Made by a program: the position numbers and the translations under genes. DNA of 64,000 nucleotides from Phytophthora colocasiae. Its lineage: Eukaryota > Oomycota > Peronosporomycetes > Peronosporales > Peronosporaceae. Positions 22,155 through 30,780 of this stretch are shown one piece after another. The notes under the pieces are model-generated. The model did no database searches, had not been told where the DNA came from, and worked only from the letters and a program-made list of their open reading frames with translations. The stretch covers positions 124,001-188,000 of the forward strand of contig JAGKQI010000061.1 in the NCBI GenBank assembly GCA_018806915.1, written 5' to 3'. Position 1 is the first letter of the stretch. Each line of letters opens with the position of its first letter.

Positions 22155-22596
22155 TTTAGAGTTTTCGAGATAATCGCGTTTGAAGTTGACCAATCAAAAA
22201 TCGTACCTAACCGGACATCAAAAATTTGAAACCGAAAATCACTGGGAAATGGCTTAAAAGTACTCTTATTCACCTGCTGTTCACACGTTCTTTCCATCAA
22301 TATACAAAACATTAAAAACGGAGCAATATTGACTCGACAACTCACCTAAACATGTCGAGTTTTTGGGGCCTTGAAAATGGAGACATATTTTTTAGATGAA
22401 CACTACTGATCGGCTATTGAATATCTCGAGACGTATTGTGCGTTTCATTCAAATTTCCATTGGGCGGTTCATCGAATCGCCTGTCCGAACCGACCGCTGA
22501 ATCGCCCCCCTACTATAAAGAGTTGCATTTTCAAGGTTCACCTGTTGAAAGGCATTGCACTTTATCAGTCTCGCACGAGAAGCACAGGGAGTCGCG

Positions 22597-23880
22597 ATGG
22601 CGAGCTCTGCGGACGAGAACTTCCCGGATAGCGACAGCTCTGGGGTTGGTTCTTCTCAACTGGATCAAGTGCGCAGACATGCTAACCATCAAGTACACCC
22701 CTATCATGCGCGTAGCCGTACAAGGAGGTCCTTGCGTGACCAGTTGAGTCCCGAGAGTATCCAGCTCGCTCAAAATTCGCCATCTCCAGCCAGTTCTGAC
22801 CCTCGATCGAGTCCAGCGAGAACTCCTCCCCCCAGAACACCTCCCCCAAGACGGTCTCCCCGTTTGGACCAGCTCGGATCAGCTGGCACTGACACCGCCA
22901 CCTCAAGCACGTTGACCCAGAGGATGACGTCTGAGCGCAGATCGCCACGTCTGGCTCAGCGAAATAGCTGCAGCTCTGGTGGCACGAGCGCGTCAGGTGG
23001 CGCTAATTTGTATCGCCTGGTTGTCTCGCCAATAATAAAACAGACTGTGAGCCAGCGCAACACGTCAGGACAAAAGCTGGGGGTGTTTGCTGTTGAAGGC
23101 TCCACATTCAGCGTCATGATCAAGACGCTTTGGGATAAATACCGTGAATATATGAAGGGCAGAGCAGTCGAGGTAGATGGTGAATGGTCTATTTGCGATC
23201 CTGACCCAAGCGAATGGGTCCATATGATGCAGTTCAAGGGTCCACGTCATCTCGTTGACAGCAATAAGACAGAAAATGCTTGGAATTCGTGGATGACGAG
23301 TGAAACGGTCAAAAGAAATGGCGTAAAGTTGTTGATTTACGAATACGGCAGCAACATAACGACACAGCCTGTGCAGACTGCCTTTAAAAGAGCGTGCATT
23401 GATCCGCAGTCTACGGATCGAGCTGGAGCAGTTAGCGAAGCAATTTTGCAGGAAGTGGCGGGCCGTTTACAGCAGAAATGGGCTTCAACATTTCAGGGAG
23501 CGGCCATTGTATGGAGAATGTGGGCAAATCACATTGTTCGTGATCTTAATCGCTCTACTTGGGATGCACGCATTGACCAGCCTCCACCAGCTCAATATGC
23601 GCGCTTTCTTAGCCCATCTGAATCACGGCTAGAGCAGCAAATATCGGGAATGTCGCGTTCAGCCAATTTGGCACTGGATTGTGTGAATGCGGCAATTGTC
23701 GCAAATGACCAGCTAATTCATGACTGGGATGCATTTGGTGCAAAACTTAAGGAAAACAGCAGATGTCTTCAAGCACGCAAAGCCGTTATTGATGGTTTTA
23801 TCAATAATGCGCTGCCACCACAGGATGTAGATGACCCCATTGAAAGAATCGAGAATATCCCTGATCTGGACCACGAGTAA
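22597..23880 (+). CDS. Transposon accessory protein of unknown function
   Basis: The first gene of the transposon, 428 residues from MASSADENFPDSDSS (an upstream in-frame Met lies at 22555). The first 110 residues are rich in Ser, Pro and Arg, with repeated RRSPRL-type blocks (about residues 85-130) that resemble basic DNA-contacting tails. The remainder is folded-looking: an AVEGSTFSVMIKTLWDKYRE region, WVHMMQFKGPRHLVD, then a long helical part containing WRMWANHIVRDLNR and a charged C-terminus ending IPDLDHE. I recognise no catalytic motif and no known family. Location inside the inverted repeats, opposite the transposase, implies a role in transposition or its control (for example a second DNA-binding subunit or a repressor). 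That role is inference. Confidence 0.85.
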   Translation: MASSADENFPDSDSSGVGSSQLDQVRRHANHQVHPYHARSRTRRSLRDQLSPESIQLAQNSPSPASSDPRSSPARTPPPRTPPPRRSPRLDQLGSAGTDTATSSTLTQRMTSERRSPRLAQRNSCSSGGTSASGGANLYRLVVSPIIKQTVSQRNTSGQKLGVFAVEGSTFSVMIKTLWDKYREYMKGRAVEVDGEWSICDPDPSEWVHMMQFKGPRHLVDSNKTENAWNSWMTSETVKRNGVKLLIYEYGSNITTQPVQTAFKRACIDPQSTDRAGAVSEAILQEVAGRLQQKWASTFQGAAIVWRMWANHIVRDLNRSTWDARIDQPPPAQYARFLSPSESRLEQQISGMSRSANLALDCVNAAIVANDQLIHDWDAFGAKLKENSRCLQARKAVIDGFINNALPPQDVDDPIERIENIPDLDHE

Positions 23881-23885
23881 GATTT

Positions 23886-25049
23886 CTAGCGACGCCTAAC
23901 AACGAAATCCAAATTGTCATCTTCTAACGTATTTATTTCATCGTCGTCGTGCGTTCTGGACTGTAACTCATCCTCTTTCGCTAGTTGAACAAGAGGATTA
24001 AAGTAACCTTGTACAGACCACCCGCAGTGCTCAAATACTTTGGACATATTGTATCCGGCAAAACGTGAGAACGTCTCGACAACAAAGGGCGTCAGAGCCT
24101 TAGAACTTGCTTCCTTGTAGTGTCTTTGAAATGCTTTCTTAACGTATCCAAACAGGTATTCGATAGGATTGAAAAATGGGCAGTAAGCAGGAAGAAAAAT
24201 AGGGACCACACCAATACTTCTAAGAAAATGAACAATCTCAGGGTGGCGGTGAATTCCAGCTCCGTCTAAAATCCAAACCGAGTTTGGGCCAGGGTACAAT
24301 CGAACTCCACCTTGCTTAGAAAACGCAAAATGGCGGCAGCATTCTACAAATTTCACTCGATCAAAGGTTCCTTCAGTGTCGTAATAGTCAATGAAGCCAT
24401 TCACACCTGCGAAAGCCAGAACAGATACACGTTCTTTCCTCTGATATTCACCACGAATAGCCACTGTTTTTTCCCGCATAGAATAACCACGACGCCTTAT
24501 CATTCCTCTGTTATCAAACGAAACTTCGTCTAAGAAAACAATGTTTTGGTGTGTCCAATCCACGTGATGTAACTCATCAACAAAGCGAAATATGTCCTTT
24601 TCCTTTATGTGTAAAGCACGACGCTCCAAAACTTTCCAGGTAAGGCCAACATCATGAATTATTCTCCAGACTGACGCCTTCGAGATAGGTGTGTGGTGTG
24701 TTTGAATGAAAGCGGCTCGGGCTTCGTCCAGATAAGCAAGTGGCTGCTGCTGATAGTACTGGTACAGCCATTTGCGCTGGGCCTCCGTGAACTTTTTATC
24801 AGCTGTATGCGCTCGTCTAAATGTACCTGTTGATTCGTACACATGAATCCAATTTCCGATAGTCTTAATATCCTTGTGGTAAACATGCGCGAGCTCCTTT
24901 CTCGATATACCAAGGTTGTAGTATCCATATAAACAGTGAAAGACCGTGTTGGGGTGCGCGTGCTGCGTTGTCACGGCGGCTTCCATCGTACTCCACCCTG
25001 TCAGCGACGCTCGAATCCTTCTAACAGACCTGGGGTCGATTGCCCCCAA
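23886..25049 (-). CDS. DD34E transposase, IS630/Tc1-mariner superfamily (DDE_3)
   Basis: An intact transposase of up to 387 residues. The N-terminal third holds helix-turn-helix regions (LGISRKELAHVYHKDIKTI; SKASVWRIIHDVGLTWKVL) for end binding. The RNase H-like core has IVFLDEVSFDNRG (first Asp), VWILDGAGIHRHPEI (second Asp) and FNPIEYLFGYVKK (Glu). Exactly 34 residues separate the second Asp from the Glu, the IS630/Tc1 spacing. All three catalytic residues are present. The C-terminus is acidic and ends FVVRRR. The start may be 25049 (MGAIDPRSV) or 24986 (MEAAVTTQHAH). It cuts and pastes the element at TA sites; its stop is 5 bp from that of the accessory gene. Confidence 0.95.
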   Translation of the reverse strand: MGAIDPRSVRRIRASLTGWSTMEAAVTTQHAHPNTVFHCLYGYYNLGISRKELAHVYHKDIKTIGNWIHVYESTGTFRRAHTADKKFTEAQRKWLYQYYQQQPLAYLDEARAAFIQTHHTPISKASVWRIIHDVGLTWKVLERRALHIKEKDIFRFVDELHHVDWTHQNIVFLDEVSFDNRGMIRRRGYSMREKTVAIRGEYQRKERVSVLAFAGVNGFIDYYDTEGTFDRVKFVECCRHFAFSKQGGVRLYPGPNSVWILDGAGIHRHPEIVHFLRSIGVVPIFLPAYCPFFNPIEYLFGYVKKAFQRHYKEASSKALTPFVVETFSRFAGYNMSKVFEHCGWSVQGYFNPLVQLAKEDELQSRTHDDDEINTLEDDNLDFVVRRR

Positions 25050-25164
25050 AGGTCGCGAATCGGCCCACTTTTGGAAATTTGGCTGAAATCAACAATACTA
25101 GGGCTTAAAATAAGCACAAGACGCGGCTCTATCGAGAAGTGTGCTTAAATCGCGATTCGTACTT

Positions 25165-25200
25165 AGGTTCATTAGTATCATTTGGTCCGCCGCAGTCTCA
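25165..25200 (-). repeat. Right terminal inverted repeat
   Basis: Read on the minus strand this 36-bp end begins TGAGACTGCGGC, followed outside by TA at 25201-25202. The mismatches to the left end are five single-base substitutions without gaps. Confidence 0.92.
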
Positions 25201-25249
25201 TATGTTCTTGTATCTGCTGAGCTCTACATTGCTCCGAGTGACATTCCAG

Positions 25250-26140
25250 CTACTTTTCGAACTTGCGTAGGATATTGAAGGCGGCAACGTACTGTAAAGC
25301 CGTGTGTTTGAGGCTGTACTCGCTGTTCTGAAGACCCACCTTCTCGAACAACGCTGGCATGTTGTCCACGGGTTTGCGCAGATGGTCGTGCGAGGCAAAG
25401 TTGCTCAGAAACTCGTCGATGAGCATGTCTACGTGTGCGACTGTGTAGCACGGCGAGTACTGCACCTCGATGATGAGGCCTCGAGGCAGGTTGTTCCGGG
25501 ACATGAACGTGCAGACGCTCACCACGAAGTCTCCCACCACGTACTGGGTTCCCTACAACCGACAAGCAATAAGAACACTATCAAGCTCAACATCAACCTA
25601 CAGATCCTCTTCAAAATGACTGACTGTACCTCGAACTGTCCGTCCGACTTGAAGGCGTAGATCTCCACCTGCTGCAGGATGTTCGCTCCATCCAAGCCAC
25701 ACTCAAGTAGCGAGCAGTCCTCCATCAACCCTTCGATCCCGTTGTCACTAGGTACCAGTCCGTGAGCCTTCTCGTTGGCCAGCACAGCGTACACCAGGTC
25801 GTCGTTTTGGGACATCCGTAACATGAACATGCGCTGGTTCACGTAGCCATCTGCAGCAGTAAATATTAACCCCACACCGAGTAGTTTCCATTGCAGCCAT
25901 AGCCTTCTCATTACCCGTGAGCGTCTTCCGGTTAAATAGGCGACAATGCACCACGTGCCGGCCGAGTTTCTCTCCGCCCATTGACTCCAGCTTCCGCAGC
26001 AGCTCCTGGTACTTCTGCGTGATATTCACGTCCTGGATGATCACCACCCTAAACTCAAGTAATAAGAGCATACATCAGTGCGTGTAGCACCCTCCCTTCA
26101 TCAGCATAGCAGTCGCAACGCACCTCGTCATGCCCGTCAT
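25250..26140 (-). CDS. MED20: Mediator complex subunit 20
   Basis: A head-module subunit of Mediator, bridging transcription activators and RNA polymerase II. Exon 1 is tiny (start 26140, MTGMTR); a GT-AG intron (about 26052-26112) joins to VVIIQDVNITQKYQELLRKL, then GGEKLGRHVVHCRLF. Later exons give RMFMLRMSQNDDLVYAVL, the beta-strand core, MSRNNLPRGLIIEVQYSPC and the helical end LKHTALQYVAAFNILRKFEK. The opening 'Q..L..KLE..G.EK.G' and the 'G..IEV.Y.PC' strand match MED20. Its 3' end is 48 bp from the transposon, and it is head-to-head with the Cys/His repeat gene. Confidence 0.85.
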
Positions 26141-26221
26141 GGTCTCTTCCTTGAGCACAATTTGTATTGTGATATTCCGTATCATAAATTTTGCATTAGC
26201 AACTACTGTTATATTTGAACG
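26141..26221. promoter_or_regulatory. 81-bp divergent promoter (MED20 / Cys-His repeat gene)
   Basis: Only 81 bp separate the two start codons, so both promoters must overlap. The gap is AT-rich and has no CCAAT or other box that I recognise. Confidence 0.5.
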
Positions 26222-27747
26222 ATGGAGGCTGAAGAGGAAGAGCGGGAAGTGGCGACGGCGTCCGCTGCGCTATTTGGCGGTACAGAGAACGAGTCGCGCT
26301 TCGATGGCGAAGGAATGGATGGCTCAGATCTTCCTCCATCCTTTGCCATGCCGCTGTTAGCGCGATCTGATGAGGTTCAGGACACAACAGCGCCGCAAAA
26401 TGGACCAAACCATGAGCAGACGCCGAAGAAAGAAGCTCCTAAAGCCTCACAAGATGATAACAACCAAGTCCAGGAGTCAGCAACAGATAGCTCACCACCT
26501 AGCACTGAAGATCAACCAAGTGAACAGCCAGAGGAATCAACTACAGATACAACGGACGCAGACAGACGCGGCTACCAGTGCCGCTTCGAGAATTGCCCCA
26601 AGTTCGCCCAGGCAGGAGGCCTCTGTATTGCTCACGGTGGAGGATACCGCTGCCAAACACCATTTTGTGCCTTCTTTAACTTACGCACGTGTCCCGATCA
26701 CGGCGGCTCGAAACGCTGCGGAGTCACAGGTTGCACACGAGTGGCATTGGGCACGTCTGCTCTTTGTTGTGCTCATGGAGGAGGCAGGAAGTGCTCCATT
26801 AAGAAATGTGACAAGTACGACGCTGGACAGGGATTCTGCTTGGCCCATGGAGGAGGACGGGAGTGTACAACCAATGGTTGCACCAAGAAGGCCATTCGCT
26901 ACGGACTGTGCAGTGGCCATGGAGGAAGAGCACGTTGCCAGGTGGAGGGGTGCGAGAAGTTTGATCGAGGGCAGGGAAAGTGCAAAGCGCATGGTGGCGG
27001 TTACTTCTGCAAAGTACAGGGCTGTGGCAAGAAGGATAAAGGTGGTGGCCTCTGTGTAGCCCACGGGGGCGGCAAGAAGTGTTATGTGGAGGGCTGCACA
27101 ACGCCCTGTGTGGGTGGAGGTCGATGCAAGCTTCATGGCGGTGGTAGGCGATGCCAGAGTGAAGGCTGTCGCAATTGGGCTCTTAATGGTGGTCGATGCA
27201 AGCAGCACGGCGGCACAGGTAAGCGCTGCTCTCGTCGTGGATGCGATAAGCACGACCAAGGAGGCGGATACTGCCTTGCACACGGTGGTGGCTTTACTTG
27301 TACCTACCCGGACTGCACCAAGAAACAGGTATGATTCCGCTCGCCCCTACTTACTTCGCACGGAAGTTTCTCAAGGAAATGCTTCTGATATTTATGTAGA
27401 TTCGCTTTGGACGATGCTGTGCTCACGGCGGGAAGCCGCGATGTACTGTGGCTGGTTGTGAGCGTCTCGGACAGGCTCGTGGACTGTGCAAAGCACACGG
27501 TGGCACGAATCCTTGCAGCTTTCCAGAGTGCACACGCAAAGCAAGTAGTGGTGGCCACTGTATCCGTCACGGCGGTGGAGGACGCTGTAAAACTGATGGC
27601 TGCGTCAAGACAAATCGAGGCGGAGGCTACTGCAAGGCCCACGGCGGTGGCAAGAAGTGCACCGTTCCAGGCTGCAACGGATGGGCCATTGGGGGCGGCG
27701 TATGTCCACAGCACGAACTCTTTGGTGCATCAGCAGTCTCGGTGTGA
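26222..27747 (+). CDS. WRKY19-like Cys/His zinc-repeat protein (no WRKY domain)
   Basis: The N-terminal 110 residues are acidic and Gln/Ser/Thr-rich. The rest is a run of about 15 units of roughly 24 residues with the pattern C-x4-C-x7-G-x-C-x2-HGG (for example CEKFDRGQGKCKAHGGG). One intron (27329-27399) separates the first 12 or so units from the last few, and the frame resumes as IRFGRCCAHGGKPRC. These repeats match the zinc-finger-like region of Arabidopsis WRKY19. Oomycete copies are often labelled 'WRKY transcription factor', but the WRKYGQK core is absent here. Each unit has the Cys/His spacing of a small zinc knuckle. The function is unknown; nucleic-acid or protein binding is plausible. 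Confidence 0.85.
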
Positions 27748-27892
27748 TGCTGACTGCCACAATATCTACATGTATAGCTTGCCTGCAATTTTGTGTGTAT
27801 TTTTTGTTCTTTACTTTCCTGTCTCCTTCGTCTAACAACCAACAACACCGTCTCAACACAATCTAGCACTGCCTCGTCACATGGCTACACGT

Positions 27893-28577
27893 TTACAGGA
27901 ACGCGAGGCCTGAGTTGATGGAGTCCACTTCAGCGGGTGAAAGTGGCAAGCGCTTGGCACTGGAGAACGGCAAAACGTCTGCGCTGGACGGCTGGACGGG
28001 CACCGCGCGCAAAGGAGACGGCGGCAGGTTGAGGCCCAGCGGTTTGGAGAGCGGCGACGGTTTGGACGGCAGCAGAGAGCGTTTACCCAAGAACTTGATA
28101 AGGGGCACGCGATGTCCAGATGCAGAAGTAGCTACAGCAGCAGCAGGCTCTGGCTCCGACGAAACAGCGGACGAAGTTTGTGCAGGTTTGCTGGAGCCGC
28201 TGGGGGCCAGTGCGTCGTCCAGCGTGAAGAGCGGCTTGCCCACCTCCACGTTATCCTCCAGCTGAGCCAGCACCTCAACGACTGTGCCAGCCACTGGGCT
28301 GGTTACATCCACGCTCACCTAGTAACAAATGGTAGTAGTGGTTAAATATCCTTCGTAAGTGTTAAATGCCGTTAGATAGCCGCACCTTGTCGGTCTCAAG
28401 TACAAGCACAACTTCATCAGCGTGAACGGCTTCGCCCGCCTTCTTGACGATCTCCACGAGCGTTCCCTCGCTAATGGAGTCGCCCATGGACGGCACGTTC
28501 ACCGTCTGGATGGCCTGGCGGCCCGCAGACGCGTGGAAGGCGCGACGCAGCGTCGATAGTCCTCGAGAGCTCAGCAT
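27893..28577 (-). CDS. Lipoyl domain fused to a KGD4/Ymr31-like E3-adaptor tail, mitochondrial
   Basis: About 200 residues. The start at 28577 ([17 protein letters not shown]) gives an Arg/Ser-rich mitochondrial presequence; an upstream Met at 28700 would mask it. Next is a complete biotinyl/lipoyl domain of the 2-oxoglutarate dehydrogenase E2 type: [21 protein letters not shown], then LETDK with the lipoyl lysine, an intron directly after that codon, and [19 protein letters not shown] Ser/Ala/Pro linker leads not to an acyltransferase domain but to [13 protein letters not shown] and the terminal [12 protein letters not shown]. These are the two hallmark segments of KGD4 (yeast Ymr31, human MRPS36), which tethers E3 to the 2-oxoglutarate dehydrogenase core. 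The stop is clean and the next gene is convergent, so the catalytic domain was not simply cut off by the gene model. Confidence 0.85.
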
Positions 28578-28713
28578 CGTCACACTAACGAGGTAAATGC
28601 TGGTTTGGACGTGTTGTGGACCGCAAGTAAAACTGAACTGGCCTGCTACGTTGCAGTTAAACAGAGTGTTTACCGGTAAGCAACCGGTTATTTTCTGCAA
28701 TTGATTATCCTCG
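28578..28713. promoter_or_regulatory. Divergent promoter with paired ACCGGT palindromes
   Basis: The 136-bp gap between the lipoyl-KGD4 gene and the FGGY kinase. It holds TTACCGGTAA (28670-28679) and AACCGGTT (28682-28689), two perfect palindromes sharing an ACCGGT core with centres 11 bp apart, about one helical turn. Binding of a dimeric factor to both is inference. Confidence 0.4.
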
Positions 28714-30665
28714 ATGAAGCTCTTCCTACCGCTCCTTGCGGCGTCTTCAGCGGCCTGTGCGTGGCTCTATCGCTCGCATCTGCAGCGTCTCCAATACAAA
28801 GAGTATGTGCGCGGTATAGCACAGCCACAGCAGTATCAAGGGCTGCCTGTCGTCATCGTGGTGGATGTTGGGAGCTCTTCGATCCGTGCCAGCTGCTTCG
28901 CGTTGGTCTCTGAGGCTCAGTGGGTCCTCATCAATGGTTCTCTGCAGCAGCAACACGTCAGCTCCATCGATGTCCATGGGGAAGCTGATGGGGCCAAGAT
29001 TGAGGCTTCCGTGGAGAAGGTATTGGACCAGACGATGGATTTCCTGCGTGCTACAGACCTCACCGAGAAGATCGTGGGCATTGGCTTCAGCACCTTCGCA
29101 ATGAACGTCCTGGGTGTCGATACAAAGGGGGAAATGGTTACGCCAGTCTATACGGTGAGCTCTTTCGAAGTGTGGGAGGGGGGGAGTAGAAGACCGTAAA
29201 ATACTCATTTTGTCGCTCTATGTATTTCACAGTACGCTGGAAGGAGGAAGACGACGGCCAAATGGGCCAAACACTTGCAGGAGAGACTGTATGCCCGTGG
29301 AGAACTGGAAGAAGCTCACAACCGAACAGGAACAGTCGTCCACCCAGCATATGCACCAGCGACGTTCCTACGCCTTCACGAAGAAGAGCCCGAGTTGGTC
29401 GAGCGGATCTCCAAGTGGCAGAGTATCTCAGGTTACCTCATTGGCAAATGGACTACTGCTTCTCAGGGCTTATGCTTGCCGATCAGCTTCTCTGAAGCAT
29501 CGTGGATGGGTCTGCTCGACTTTAGACGCGGTCAATGGGACTCCAGACTACTTGAACTCGTTGGAATGGACAGCAACAAGATGCCACCGGTTGCAGACTC
29601 TTCGGTTCCTTTCTCGGGACTCAACTCGACGTACGCGCGACGATGGCCTAAGCTGAAAGCTGCTCCCTTCTTTCTTGGTGTTTCGGATGGAGCTGCAGCC
29701 AATATCGGATCCAAGTGTATCGATGCTTCGTAAGTGCTCTTGCTTTTTGTTCTTGTGGATAGTGTATTGATTCAAGCTGAAATGTTGGAGTAGGAGGGTT
29801 GCGGTGACGATCGGAACGAGTGCTGCACTTCGCGTTGTATTGAGTGCTGATGCCATGAAGAATGCTAGAGTTCCGAAGGGGTTGTGGTGCTACCGTATTG
29901 GCAAAGACCACGTCCTTCTCGGTGGAGCACTCAGCGATGGTGGGTCAGTGTACAAGTTCTTCCGCGAGTCACTGCGTCTCAGTGATGAAGGTGAGTATAT
30001 CTGGCCAACGTTGAAGTTATTGTACCAGTACGCGATTTAAACAAACCATTGATCATGAGCAGATTTACAATCGCAGCTGGAGAAACTTCCCCCCACGAAG
30101 CATAGCCTCACTATTCTACCGTTCCTGAGCGGTGAGCGCGCGCCGGGCTGGCTAGAAGATGCGACGTGCACTATCAGTGGCATTAACAAGTGGACAACCC
30201 CCATCGAATTTCTGCGTGCTGGCATGGAGTCAATTGCTCTTCGTATTGGTGTACTCTTCTCTCTTCTTGGTACGTTCATCACACGCAAAATGTGATAGCA
30301 ATTGTCTTCTTTTGCTTACTCTTCTATTTTATTACGTTCTTGTAGCATTCTCTGCTGACCTCGATGCGACAGTTGTCGTGAGCGGAACGGCACTCACTTC
30401 ATCACGCGTTTGGCGTCAAATGATCGCCGACTGCTTGGGAAAGAAGTTGATCCTTGAAGCTAGCGCCACTGAAACCACTTCACGTGGTCTCGCGGTGCTC
30501 ATTGGCACGTACTTGGGGCTTCACTCTCTCAAGGCGTCAGGAACATTTTCCGAGGGAACTACACATCTGGAGTACTCGCAACCTGATGCCACCACGCATG
30601 CAGCTTATCTGGAGGCGCGCCATGAGCAGGAATCCCTTTACCGGAAGCTGTACTCGGAGATGTGA
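28714..30665 (+). CDS. Membrane-anchored FGGY-family carbohydrate kinase (gluconokinase-like)
   Basis: Five exons (introns 29155-29232, 29730-29793, 29991-30062, 30270-30345) encode about 550 residues of an ATP-dependent sugar kinase. [16 protein letters not shown] is the phosphate-1 loop of the actin-like fold; [23 protein letters not shown] and [10 protein letters not shown] are the later family signatures, and [16 protein letters not shown] is the FGGY C-terminal motif. The GERAPGW sequence resembles bacterial gluconokinases more than glycerol or xylulose kinases, but the substrate cannot be fixed from sequence. The first 18 residues ([16 protein letters not shown]) form a hydrophobic segment, unusual in this normally soluble family, and suggest a membrane anchor or targeting signal. 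Confidence 0.85.
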
Positions 30666-30780
30666 CTCTGAACTCCATCAGTTTTGGCTCGTTAGACGCC
30701 TTGGAAGTAAGCACCTTTAATTGAATACGCACGCAGTAGTGTCGTGTCGTTTAACAGCTCTTACATACTTTGTAGCTCAT

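Larger units (their letters stand above)
22119..25200. mobile_element. Complete two-gene IS630/Tc1-mariner-type DNA transposon
   Basis: A 3,082-bp element bounded by imperfect 36-bp terminal inverted repeats (31 of 36 bases match) beginning TGAGACT and ending AGTCTCA. It is flanked by a TA dinucleotide on each side (22117-22118 and 25201-25202), the target duplication expected for Tc1/mariner elements. Inside are two intact genes: a 428-residue protein of unknown function on the plus strand and a DD34E transposase on the minus strand. They meet tail-to-tail with 5 bp between their stop codons. Intact ends and frames suggest recent insertion, into the gap between the orphan BED-like gene and the 3' end of MED20. 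Confidence 0.9.

Noticed and set aside
22332..22360. 8-bp inverted repeat (ACTCGACA/TGTCGAGT) as a second transposon end
   Set aside because: It lies inside the element, is short and has no partner near the right end. At most it is a subterminal binding site.
26222..27747. WRKY transcription factor
   Set aside because: Only the Cys/His HGG repeats are present; the WRKYGQK DNA-binding core is missing.
27893..28577. Truncated dihydrolipoamide succinyltransferase (DLST) pseudogene
   Set aside because: The C-terminal half is not decayed E2 sequence. It carries both KGD4/Ymr31 hallmark segments, with an intact frame and clean splice sites.
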